Part shown: positions 23,401 to 34,700 of the stretch, one piece after another
How the letters are laid out: each line of letters opens with the position of its first letter
How positions within the stretch are numbered: the first letter of the stretch is position 1
Source of the DNA: Oscarella lobularis
Lineage: Eukaryota; Porifera; Homoscleromorpha; Homosclerophorida; Oscarellidae
NCBI RefSeq assembly: GCF_947507565.1
Contig: NC_089183.1
Span: 3,100,001-3,164,000 of the forward strand
DNA length: 64,000 nucleotides
Direction: 5' to 3'
The notes under the pieces: model-generated
What the model saw: only the letters and a program-made list of their open reading frames with translations
Database searches by the model: none
What the model was told of the DNA's origin: nothing
Position numbers and translations under genes: made by a program

Positions 23401-23751
23401 AATAAGGTACTCTGGCTTTGATTTCCAAGTTTCAGGCACCACGATGGTAATTGTATCAAAATAAGCCCGATAGCGCGTTGCTTCGTAAAGATAGCCCGAG
23501 GCCAAAGTAAAACCTTTCTTGATATTGTCGATAAGGTTAGGGTCTTCCTCTATATCCTTAGATATGGCCACAACTAGGTCTTTGTAGCCATTGTCTTTCA
23601 GTGTGAGAGCAAGAGCAGTGTGGATTGCGACGAAGAAAAACAAACCGGAAAAGACGATTGTGTTCGGAAGCGTTTTTCGTGCGTCAGCCTTCAATGTAGA
23701 AACGCAAATATATAGACACATGTAAATTGGTAAAATAGTGCGGCCAACCAT
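20475..23751 (-). CDS. CLCA-type secreted metalloprotease/VWA protein, copy B (complete)
   Basis: Paralogue of CLCA-A with an intact 5' end: ATG at 23749-23751, then a hydrophobic signal ending near HTALA before LTLKDNGYKD. The zinc motif is IVHEFGHLRYGLFDEYAYEG (about 23.15 kb). The VWA has a canonical MIDAS, LDVSGSM (about 22.5 kb). LQWTAPGDDGPNGNGK is at 20.9 kb and the C-terminal hydrophobic tail ends LLLLVLLFR. All domains are in the order expected for CLCA proteins, which are typically cleaved within the metalloprotease half and act outside the cell. Short introns separate the exons. Of the two copies this is the one I would treat as functional. Confidence 0.88.
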
Positions 23752-24244
23752 GATGTTTTTGTTGACACTTTTTGCTGGCTGCCAAGCGCAAAGGATGTGT
23801 AGACGTCACCTGACAGGAAATCGAAACGAGGAAGTTGAAAGTCCAGATGACCCTAAGTACCTAAATTATTACTTCACGCCTAAACATGATTATCCACTGT
23901 CTTTCTCCCAAAAGTCTTGCCTGCACGTCCCATCCTCTGCGAAGAGGACTAACATAGCACTAATTAGGTGAATTACCCTAACTTCTTCTTTGTGCATGAA
24001 AAAGTTCTGCGCAATAATCACGATCAATGTAGTAACAACTGTTGTTGCTACAAACATCTGGCATTTTACAGCTACTGACCTGACTAAGAGCATTTTAGCA
24101 TAATTTCAAATTCTGTCCATACGTCATATTTGATGTTTTATACATATTATCGGATAATGCATACGATTCGCTATTTCCGTCTGTTTCGACCCTTTCACCG
24201 TCACCTAGATAATAAAACATTGTAGATCCGGGATGAGATTGTAA

Positions 24245-25497
24245 TTAGTGAGAGATACCAAGAAATTGAGACGGTGCTGGAACTGTTAATGTTCCTCGAC
24301 ATTTTTCCGATTCCGAAGGCCACGTGTAAGAAGCAGCAGCCAGAGATTCGATGCCTCTAAACACAAATCAGTAAAAAAACGTTGGAGAAGATTTTTTAAA
24401 TAATTTACCCGTGAGGTACTCTGGCTGGCTGTGTTATTTGGGACATAGTTTCAGTAGCATTCATCTGATCCTGCCCAGAAACGAGAGTCTTTGGCAACGG
24501 GCTAGAGAATCATATATAATTAATTTTATATAGATGACTGAAGGTTTTCCTACTTTTGCTTGGCACCAAAGCCCCATGCTTTGGGATAGTCCTCACACTG
24601 CCACCAGGTCGCTGCGTCTTGACGCGGATAACGTCCTAGTTCAACCCTGAAAAAAATCAAATAAGGCAAATATTTAATTATATTTATTATGGTAACCTAC
24701 TTGGTAAAAGGCCGATGAGTCTTGTGACTCGTAGTCATGTAGGGTTCATTGACTTTCATTGCACCAACATCCCGAATAGCAAACTTCTCATCAGAGCCCT
24801 CAGGTTGCTAAAAAGACAGAGAGAATCAGATAAGACACTCTAGTACGATAAATCGATATTTCTCGCCTTTTTTCCTATTGGATGAATGTGAATCTGATGC
24901 TCCTTCAACGTCGACGGCATGAGCCCGTCGCTTTCCATTCCCTCCAAGAGCTGCGGCTCGCCAGTGACGCGCGGCAACGTCGTTTCGCCGCGATACTTGT
25001 CGCGCATCTCGCTACTTTCGACTCCCATAGTGAGAGGCTTTCTCCACGGTTTTTCACCAATCTAAACAAACCAAACATTCTTTCTACGTAACCGAATCGC
25101 TTTTTCTTGAACCTTTTGAGCCGCTTCGCTGATGTAGTCTACTTTCCACGATCCGGGAGCCTTTTTGTGAAGCGGGTGCGTCAAAATTGTGCCGTGAGGC
25201 TTGTAATCGTGCGCGAGACCGGTCGTCGTTTGGAAATGATCCGACGCGGGAACTTTGTCGTCGGTCGAAAGCTTAGGCGGTAGAGGAAGAGCTCCTTTTG
25301 ACTACGGAAACGCTTACGAGGAGAAATCGCTTGAGGGGACACATTGTAGCTACTTCGAAATCTCTTGGAGGAAATGGGTCGTTTGGACGGTAGGCGTGAC
25401 CCTTTCCCGACGACGTTTGCTCCAGATCGAGCCGAAGAGGATCTGCTAGCGATCGCGCTTGCATTCGAACAGAATCGATCGTCGCCGCCGCGTCCAT
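24245..25497 (-). CDS. Unknown protein with axonemal-type short motifs
   Basis: Assembled from about seven exons, all with GT-AG junctions in phase. It starts MDAAATIDSVRMQARSLADP. It then reads SDHFQTTTGLAHDYKPHG, GSWKVDYISEAAQK joined to IGEKPWRKPLTMG, then PYMTTSHKTHRPFTK, WWQCEDYPKAWGFGAKQK and GIESLAAASYTWPSESEKC, ending QFLGISH. There is no signal peptide, membrane span or enzyme motif. The TTT/TTS-x-x-Y/H-K/R-P pattern resembles stabilisers of axonemal microtubules and microtubule inner proteins (for example PPP1R32/SAXO4), but this is resemblance by eye only. It is divergently arranged with cPLA2. Its 3' exons were copied into duplication copy A. Confidence 0.6.
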
Positions 25498-25737
25498 TGT
25501 TTGGTTGTCAAGTAAAGAACGCGCGTTGCCAGGGGAGAAAGGTGTGGTCAGAGTCCCGCATGCGCGCTAAAATCATCGCCAAGGAGCCAGTGCTAACAGG
25601 AAGCTAGGAGCGACGCACTTCGAATAGCACTCTGACTATTTTCGGAGATACATACCTATGGTAGAGAAGGGACTGAGAAACTCTGCGACTGACTAGCGCG
25701 CGTTACACCAAGAAAGTCTTCCCTTTTTCGTCCGCAA
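25498..25737. promoter_or_regulatory. Short bidirectional promoter region
   Basis: 240 bp separate two divergent start codons: the unknown protein (-) and cPLA2 (+). No TATA box is evident. It must hold both upstream regions unless a distal exon has been missed. The call rests on layout. Confidence 0.5.
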
Positions 25738-28597
25738 ATGGAAGACTTACCCGACATCCGAGAATTAAAAGTAACACCCCCAAATTCTCTCCTAACACCC
25801 CGCCTCCAACTCGTCTCCCTCTCGCGCGCCTAGGAAGCCCACATAATCGACGAACACTCACTCCGTCTCGACGTCATCGTTCACGGAGGCTACAACCTCG
25901 CACAATCATACTGGCGCGTCAGTAAGTCCAAAAAAGCGCGTCTAAAACGACAAAGCGACTCGTATCGCCGCAGTCACGTCCTTGGGATTCGATCGCACGC
26001 TCGATCCCTACGTCCGGCTTTCCGTAACACATCCGGCTCGTCGTTTCGAAAATTTCGCCGAAGAGCTCACGACGGCGAAAGACGACGAGCCGAATCCGCA
26101 GTGGAATGAGAGTTTTTCGTTCGTCATCGACGTCGGCGACGGAAATCGAGGCGATCTCGTCGTCGCCGTGTGGGACGACAATTACGGACCGGATACGAAA
26201 TATTCCGACGATTTTTATATTAATCTTAATCGATTTAATTTGGGTGCGCCGTACCGGAAGGAGCGAATTGATATTTGGGTACGTGGAGTTTGAAGAGTGA
26301 CGTCATTTCGTTATTTTTTTATAGAGGAAAGCGTATCTTGAAATTTCGGTTCGACTTCGTAGGTAACGTAGTTTGAAATGTTTTAGTAGTTTTTCATTCG
26401 TGTTGGTCTATTATAGAATGAAATTGGATATTCGTTTGGGCTACAATCTTCATCCAGCCGAAAACCGAACAGTGAAGAAACGAAAGAAGCGTTGCGCTGA
26501 TTCGATAAGCCGACTGCTGGGCAGAAACATCCCAGTCAAAAAGGTAAGCCAAAGCATAAAAAAGGCACCTATATCTTTTAAAAATCGTCACTTTAAGCCA
26601 AAGCATAGAGACGTTAGGGATGATAGAGGGTACGTGGTCTCACATAGAGGACCCCTATGTCTTTTTCATAGGCTCCTGTTGTTTCTGTTATCGGTTCCGG
26701 TGGCGGGTTTCGTGCGATGACGGGAATGTGCGGTGCCGTTCAGGCATTATGGGAGACGGCTCTCTTAGACTGCTGCACCTACGTGTCAACGTTATCCGGA
26801 TCCACGTGGTAATAATCTAAATAATTATTAATCGACATTTTTTATTTTTTCTTCTTGAGGTATGTTTCTAATTTGTTTACGACTGACGGCGGACCGGACG
26901 TCTACAAGTGCGGCTCCTATCTCAGGGAACGATGCAACGAAATGGAGAGAATCATGTGCATCACGCGCGCCGACGACTACATAAAGGAGATCTATCAACG
27001 CTACTTGGACGGACTCAACATCTCCTTAGTCGACCTCTGGGAATGCTATTTGTCATCAATTTTCGAACCAGATAAAAAAGTAATAATAAATAGAATTTAA
27101 ATTTTGTAGGAGTCTATTTGTTTTTTTTTATGTAGAACAATAGGGGACTTGCTAAGAAAATATCGCACCAACGTCCTCACGTTGAAAACGCCAACTTTCC
27201 ATTTCCAGTCTATTCTGCTATAAGCGTGAAAGACGATGTTTACGAACGCTCGTGTTTGTGTTCAGGTAAGAAGAGGAGACCCCCCTGGGGTCTCTATAAC
27301 GTTTTTCTTTCTTTTTTAGAGTGGGTTGAATTTACTCCGTACGAATATGGCATTTCGAAATTCGGCACGTTTTATAAAATCGAAGATCTAGCCGGAAGCA
27401 AGTGCTGCGGCGTCGTCTGTCGCAAATACCCGGAACTCGATCAAACATATCTAATAGGTAAATAATACAATATCTTCCGTCTCTCTCTCCCAATTATTTT
27501 TTCGCTCATAGCTCTATGGGGCAGCGCCTTTGCCGCTTCCATAGAAGTCATAGCCGAAAACACTCTGGGTAAATCGAAGAAATCCCTTCTCAAGTCTCTC
27601 ATGAAGGGTCTCATCGACGCGACGGGTCTCGATAGTCTTCGTCCGTTCGCCGCCGTCCTGCCTCACATGTTCTACGGATTGAAAGTGCCGCCTTTGCTCT
27701 ATCGGGTCTCGCACACGATCGAGACGGCGTTCGTTTCGTTTCCGCGTGCCGTCATGGGGGTGTTGGGCGGGATCGGACACGAGATGGGCGCCCACGAGCA
27801 TCATCTCGAGGCGGAGATCAAGAAGGGTCGACAGAAACGCGCGGGACCTCAGAATAAGGGCCCGGGAGTCGGCGACGGTAAGCCTATAGTTCTATGCGTT
27901 TTCCACGTGCAATGGTCCTTCGTTTCCACTTGCTATGCTCTCCTTGCACTGCGTTCTCACTCTGAGTTTCCACTTGCACTACATATAGGTATTACTGTAC
28001 CTATGCCTCATTATTATAGGTATTAAAAGAGATGTTATGCTTGATGATACTATGGTTGTCGTTGACGGTGGCCTCGCCTTTAATCTGCCTTTTCCTGCGC
28101 TGCTTCGGGCCGAGCGTACTACGGACGTTTTCATTGTTTTTGACTTCACTTGGAATGGCAGTCAAACGGCTTATCCGTTTGGAGTACGTAAGACACAATG
28201 GAATTACGCTAATACGGATTAATTTTTTTGAGGGGGCTAGGAATTGGAAAAGGCTGCGGCTTGGGCGAATGTGCACAAAGTGAAATTTCCTCGTGTTCGT
28301 TCCAGTCAATTCGATAGCAATAACCTCAAGGAATATTACGTGTTTGAAGATGAAAATGATCCTGATTGTCCCATAGTCGTCTTCTTTCCGCTCTGTAACG
28401 CATCTCGCAGGCACAAGACGATTTACGGTCAAGACGAAACGTACGCCAATGTGAGTCCTTTTGAAAAATGCTACGAGACGACGCACTTTGCTCTGAGCGC
28501 CGAACAATTTAGTCAACTGAAAGAACTCGTGCGATACAACGTAACGTGTGGCTTCGACGCTATTAGGAACGCCATAGAAAAGAAAACTCAGCAGTAG
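25738..28597 (+). CDS. Cytosolic phospholipase A2 (group IV, C2 + lysophospholipase-type catalytic domain)
   Basis: Starts MEDLPDIRELK at 25738. Exon 2 reads RLDVIVHGGYNLAQSYWRV. The C2 domain follows (DRTLDPYVRLSV, NPQWNESFSF, VVAVWDDNYG; about 25.85-26.28 kb), a Ca-dependent membrane-binding module. The catalytic part begins VVSVIGSGGGFRAMTGMCG (26.67 kb, oxyanion-hole glycines), then YVSTLSGSTW with the nucleophile Ser. Where cPLA2-alpha has GLSGS this protein has TLSGS. The Asp partner is in MVVVDGGLAFNLPFP (28.06 kb), followed by FIVFDFTWNGS. The end is AIRNAIEKKTQQ. The enzyme hydrolyses the sn-2 acyl chain of membrane phospholipids. All key residues are present, and length and order fit the family. 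Confidence 0.9.
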
Positions 28598-28726
28598 ATT
28601 AATTATTTATTAGTTAGTTAGTTAGTTAATAAATAATGGACTTTTAGTGTTTGAGGTGTTCTGATACATAACGTAATCTATTTATCGTTCCAGAGCGCAT
28701 GCTCTGACCGCAAGTACGAATCCTCA

Positions 28727-31700
28727 ATGAATCTCTCGTTTTTCCGGCAATCCCGCTTCCCAGGCGCCTTCTCGACACTCCAAAAGGCGCTGCGATCCTT
28801 CTCGACGACGCCTCGATTTTTAAGAAACGATGTCGACTCGGAAGCGCCCGACAATCCGGACTTCTTCTCGATGGTCGAAACGTACGTCGATCGCGCGGCG
28901 CATCTCGTCGAAGAGAACCTCCTCGATCGCGTCCCGATATCGATTCGCTCGGAAGCGGAGAAGCGCGAGCACATTCGCGGCGTTCTTCGCGTCGTACGAC
29001 CGGTGAATCATCTCCTAAAGATCACATTTCCCGTTCGACGCGACGACGGTTCGATGGAAGTGATCGAAGCCTATCGGGCGCAGCACAGTCAGCACAGACG
29101 TCCGTGCAAAGGAGGTAGAGTGAGGGCGTGTAGGGGGGAGGGGCAGGGGAGAGAGAGACAACAACAAATAATAAATAATTACTTCAGGAAGATTTAGAAG
29201 GGAAAAAATTGAAATAGTAAATTATAAATACTTATTAGGGATTCAATTTAATTAATAATTATTAGGGATTCGATTTAATTTTATTTAATAATTATTAGGG
29301 ATTCGATTTAATTTATTTAATAATTATTAGGGATTCGATTTGATGAGGCTGTTGATGCGGACGAAGTGACGGCTTTGGCTTCTCTAATGACGTACAAGTG
29401 CGCTATTGTTGACGTTCCCTTTGGCGGCGCCAAGGCCGGCGTGAAAATCAATCCGCAGAATTACTCCGTAGGATAAATAAATAAATGAATAAATAAATGA
29501 CGTCGTAATTATTTTCTGGTGTTTAGGTCGGCGAGTTGGAGCGAATTACGCGTCGATTTGCGATGGAATTGGCTAAGAAGAGTTTCCTTGGTAACCGTTC
29601 TTTAGAGTCTGGTCCTCCGTATTTTTATTTCTTTATGTGTCTAGGTCCTGGGATCGATGTTCCCGCTCCCGACATGGGAACAGGCGAGCGCGAAATGAGC
29701 TGGATAGCCGATACGTATTCGATGACCATTGGCCACGGCGACATCAACGCGCACGCGTGCATCACGGGAAAGCCAATCAGTCAGGGAGGAATACATGGAC
29801 GCGTATCAGCTACAGGAAGAGTAAGAAAGAAAGGGAGAAGATCCTTTTATGAATAGATAGATAGGCTGACCTGATTGTGAGATAGAGAAACGTTTTTATG
29901 GGAATCCTTTGATTGGGGTTCATCTATAGGAAGAGTGAGCGTATAGGCATCCTAGTCCTTTAATAGAGAAACGTAGCGCTGACCTGATGCTGTCCTCTCC
30001 CCGCTTTCTTCTCATTTGGACGCGTTTTGGCTACGGGAAGAAAGAAAGAAAGGGAGAGGATCCTTTTATGAATAGATAGATGTAGTAGTTGCAGTTGTAG
30101 TAGTTTCAGTCGTTGCAGTCATTGCAGTAGTTGCAGTCGTTGCAGTCATTGCAGTTGTAGTAGTTTCAGTCGTTGCAGTCATTGCAGTAGTTGCAGTCGT
30201 TGCAGTCATTGCAGTAGTTGCAGTAGTTGCAGTAGTTTCAGTCGTTGCAGTAGTTGTAGTAGTTGCAGTCGTTGCAGTAGTTGCAGTTGCAGTAGTTGCA
30301 GTTGCAGTCATTGCAGTAGTTGCAGTCGTTGCAGTCATTGCAGTAGTTGCAGTCGTTGCAGTAGTTGCAGTAGTTGCAGTAGTTGTAGTAGTTGCAGTAG
30401 TTTCAGTCGTTGCAGTAGTTGTAGTAGTTGCAGTCGTTGCAGTAGTTGCAGTCGTTTCAGTCGTTGCAGTCCTTGCAGTAGTTGTAGTAGTTGTAGTAGT
30501 TGCAGTAGTTGTAGTAGTTGTAGTAGTTGTAGTAGTTGTAGTAGTTGCAGTCATTGCAGTAGTTGCAGTAGTTGTAGTAGTTGCAGTAGTTGTAGTAGTT
30601 GCAGTCGTTTCAGTCGTTGCAGTCCTTGCAGTAGTTGTAGTAGTTGTAGTAGTTGCAGTAGTTGTAGTAGTTGCAGTAGTTTCAGTCGTTGTAGTAGTTG
30701 TAGCCGTTGTACCGTTGTAGCCGTTGTAGCCGTTGTAGCCTTTGTAGCCGTTGTAGTAGTTGTAGTCGTTGTAGTCGTTGTAGCCGTTGTAGCCGTTGTA
30801 GTCATTGTAGTCGTTGTAGTCGTTGTAGCCGTTGTAGCCGTTGTAGTTGTTGTAGCCGTTGTAGCCGTTGTAGTCTTGTAGTCGTTGTAGCCGTTGTAGC
30901 CGTTGTAGTAGTTGTAGCCTTTGTAGCCGTTGTAGTCATTGTAGCCGTTGTAGTCGTTGTAGTCGTTGTAGTCGTTGTAGCCGTTGTAGTCGTTGTAGTA
31001 GTTGTAGCCGTTGTAGTCGTTGTAGCCGTTGTAGCCGTTGTAGTTGTTGTAGTAGTTGTAGCCGTTGTAGTCGTTGTAGCCGTTGTAGCCGTTGTAGTTG
31101 TTGTAGCCGTTGTAGCCGTTGTAGTCTTGTAGTCGTTGTAGCCGTTGTAGCCGTTGTAGTAGTTGTAGCCTTTGTAGCCGTTGTAGTCATTGTAGTCATT
31201 GTAGCCGTTGTAGTGGTTGTAGTCGTTGTACCGTTGTAGCCGTTGTAGTCGTTGTAGCCTTTGTAGCCGTTGTAGTAGTTGTAGCCGTTGTAGCCGTTGT
31301 AGCCGTTGTAGTTGTTGTAGTAGTTGTAGCCGTTGTAGCCGTTGTAGTCGTTGTAGCCGTTGTAGTCATTGTAGTCGTTGTAGCCGTTGTAGCCGTTGTA
31401 GCCGTTGTAGTAGTTGTAGCCGTTGTACCGTTGTAGCCGTTGTAGTGGTTGTAGCCTTTGTAGTGGTTGTAGCCGTTGTAGCCGTTGTAGTCGTTGTAGC
31501 CTTTGTAGCCGTTGTAGTAGTTGTAGCCGTTGTAGTCGTTGTAGTCGTTGTAGCCGTTGTAGCCGTTGTAGCCTTTGTAGTAGTTGTAGTCGTTGTAGTC
31601 GTTGTAGCCGTTGTAGTCGTTGTAGTCATTGTAGTCGTTGTAGCCGTTGTAGCCGTTGTAGCCGTTGTAGTTGTTGTAGCCGTTGTAGCCGTTGTAGTCT

Positions 31701-34700
31701 TGTAGTCGTTGTAGCCGTTGTAGCCGTTGTAGCCGTTGTAGTGGTTGTAGCCTTTGTAGTGGTTGTAGCCGTTGTAGCCGTTGTAGTCGTTGTAGCCTTT
31801 GTAGCCGTTGTAGTAGTTGTAGCCGTTGTAGTCGTTGTAGTCGTTGTAGCCGTTGTAGCCGTTGTAGCCTTTGTAGCCGTTGTAGTCGTTGTAGTCGTTG
31901 TAGTCGTTGTAGCCGTTGTAGTCGTTGTAGTCATTGTAGTCGTTGTAGTCTTGTAGTCGTTGTAGCCGTTGTAGCCGTTGTAGCCGTTGTAGTTGTTGTA
32001 GCCGTTGTAGTTGTTGTAGCCGTTGTAGCCGTTGTAGTCTTGTAGTCGTTGTAGCCGTTGTAGCCGTTGTAGCCTTTGTAGTGGTTGTAGCCTTTGTAGT
32101 GGTTGTAGCCGTTGTAGCCGTTGTAGTAGTTGTAGCCGTTGTAGTCGTTGTAGTCGTTGTAGCCGTTGTAGCCGTTGTAGCCTTTGTAGCCGTTGTAGTA
32201 GTTGTAGTCGTTGTAGCCGTTGTAGCCGTTGTAGCCGTTGTAGCCGTTGTAGTTGTTGTAGCCGTTGTAGCCGTTGTAGTCTTGTAGTCGTTGTAGCCGT
32301 TGTAGCCGTTGTAGTAGTTGTAGCCTTTGTAGCCTTTGTAGCCTTTGTAGTGGTTGTAGCCTTTGTAGTGGTTGTAGCCTTTGTAGCCGTTGTAGTCATT
32401 GTAGTCATTGTAGCCGTTGTAGTGGTTGTAGTCGTTGTAGTCGTTGTAGCCGTTGTAGTCGTTGTAGTAGTTGTAGCCGTTGTAGTCGTTGTAGCCGTTG
32501 TAGCCGTTGTAGTTGTTGTAGTAGTTGTAGCCGTTGTAGCCGTTGTAGTCGTTGTAGCCGTTGTAGCCGTTGTAGTTGTTGTAGCCGTTGTAGCCGTTGT
32601 AGTCTTGTAGTCGTTGTAGCCGTTGTAGCCGTTGTAGTAGTTGTAGCCTTTGTAGCCTTTGTAGTGGTTGTAGTCGTTGTAGTAGTTGTAGCCGTTGTAG
32701 TAGTTGTAGCCGTTGTAGTCGTTGTAGCCGTTGTAGTCGTTGTAGCCGTTGTAGCCGTTGTAGTCGTTGTAGCCTTTGTAGCCGTTGTAGTAGTTGTAGC
32801 CGTTGTAGTCGTTGTAGCCGTTGTAGCCGTTGTAGTTGTTGTAGTAGTTGTAGCCGTTGTAGCCGTTGTAGTCGTTGTAGCCGTTGTAGCCGTTGTAGTT
32901 GTTGTAGCCGTTGTAGCCGTTGTAGTCTTGTAGTCGTTGTAGCCGTTGTAGCCGTTGTAGTAGTTGTAGCCTTTGTAGCCTTTGTAGCCTTTGTAGTGGT
33001 TGTAGTCGTTGTAGTAGTTGTAGCCGTTGTAGTAGTTGTAGCCGTTGTAGTCGTTGTAGCCGTTGTAGCCGTTGTAGTCGTTGTAGTAGTTGTAGCCGTT
33101 GTAGCCGTTGTAGTCGTTGTAGCCTTTGTAGCCTTTGTAGCCGTTGTAGCCGTTGTAGTCGTTGTAGCCTTTGTAGCCGTTGTAGTAGTTGTAGCCGTTG
33201 TAGTCGTTGTAGCCGTTGTAGCCGTTGTAGTTGTTGTAGTAGTTGTAGCCGTTGTAGCCGTTGTAGTCGTTGTAGCCGTTGTAGTCATTGTAGTCGTTGT
33301 AGCCGTTGTAGCCGTTGTAGTTGTAGCCTTTGTAGCCGTTGTAGTAGTTGTAGCCGTTGTAGTCGTTGTAGCCGTTGTAGTCGTTGTAGTCGTTGTAGCC
33401 GTTGTAGCCGTTGTAGCCGTTGTAGTTGTTGTAGCCGTTGTAGTCGTTGTAGTCTTGTAGTCGTTGTAGTTGTTGTAGCCGTTGTAGCCGTTGTAGTAGT
33501 TGTAGCCTTTGTAGCCTTTGTAGCCTTTGTAGTGGTTGTAGCCTTTGTAGTGGTTGTAGCCTTTGTAGCCGTTGTAGTCATTGTAGTCATTGTAGCCGTT
33601 GTAGTGGTTGTAGTCGTTGTAGTCGTTGTAGCCTTTGTAGCCGTTGTAGTAGTTGTAGCCGTTGTAGTCGTTGTAGCCGTTGTAGCCGTTGTAGCCTTTG
33701 TAGCCGTTGTAGTAGTTGTAGTCGTTGTAGTCGTTGTAGCCGTTGTAGTCGTTGTAGTCATTGTAGTCGTTGTAGCCGTTGTAGCCGTTGTAGCCGTTGT
33801 AGTTGTTGTAGCCGTTGTAGCCGTTGTAGTCTTGTAGTCGTTGTAGCCGTTGTAGCCGTTGTAGCCGTTGTAGTGGTTGTAGCCTTTGTAGTGGTTGTAG
33901 CCGTTGTAGCCGTTGTAGTCGTTGTAGCCTTTGTAGCCGTTGTAGTAGTTGTAGCCGTTGTAGTCGTTGTAGTCGTTGTAGCCGTTGTAGCCGTTGTAGC
34001 CTTTGTAGCCGTTGTAGTAGTTGTAGTCGTTGTAGTCGTTGTAGCCGTTGTAGTCGTTGTAGTCATTGTAGTCGTTGTAGTCTTGTAGTCGTTGTAGCCG
34101 TTGTAGCCGTTGTAGTTGTTGTAGCCGTTGTAGTTGTTGTAGCCGTTGTAGCCGTTGTAGTCTTGTAGTCGTTGTAGCCGTTGTAGCCGTTGTAGCCTTT
34201 GTAGTGGTTGTAGCCTTTGTAGTGGTTGTAGCCGTTGTAGCCGTTGTAGTAGTTGTAGCCGTTGTAGTCGTTGTAGTCGTTGTAGCCGTTGTAGCCGTTG
34301 TAGCCTTTGTAGCCGTTGTAGTAGTTGTAGTCGTTGTAGCCGTTGTAGTCGTTGTAGTCATTGTAGTCGTTGTAGTCTTGTAGTCGTTGTAGCCGTTGTA
34401 GCCGTTGTAGCCGTTGTAGCCGTTGTAGTTGTTGTAGCCGTTGTAGCCGTTGTAGTCTTGTAGTCGTTGTAGCCGTTGTAGCCGTTGTAGTAGTTGTAGC
34501 CTTTGTAGCCTTTGTAGCCTTTGTAGTGGTTGTAGCCTTTGTAGTGGTTGTAGCCTTTGTAGCCGTTGTAGTCATTGTAGTCATTGTAGCCGTTGTAGTG
34601 GTTGTAGTCGTTGTAGTCGTTGTAGCCGTTGTAGTCGTTGTAGTAGTTGTAGCCGTTGTAGTCGTTGTAGCCGTTGTAGCCGTTGTAGTTGTTGTAGTAG

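Larger units (their letters stand above)
19964..24623. repeat. Segmental tandem duplication, copy B
   Basis: Copy B, 4660 bp, separated from copy A by about 12 bp of unmatched sequence (AAGAGAGAAGAT). It begins with the same UBR5-intron sequence as copy A. It contains a UBR5 exon 1 copy, CLCA-B and the 3' exons of the 24.2-25.5 kb gene. Sequence beyond 24623 is single-copy, giving the breakpoint. Confidence 0.9.
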
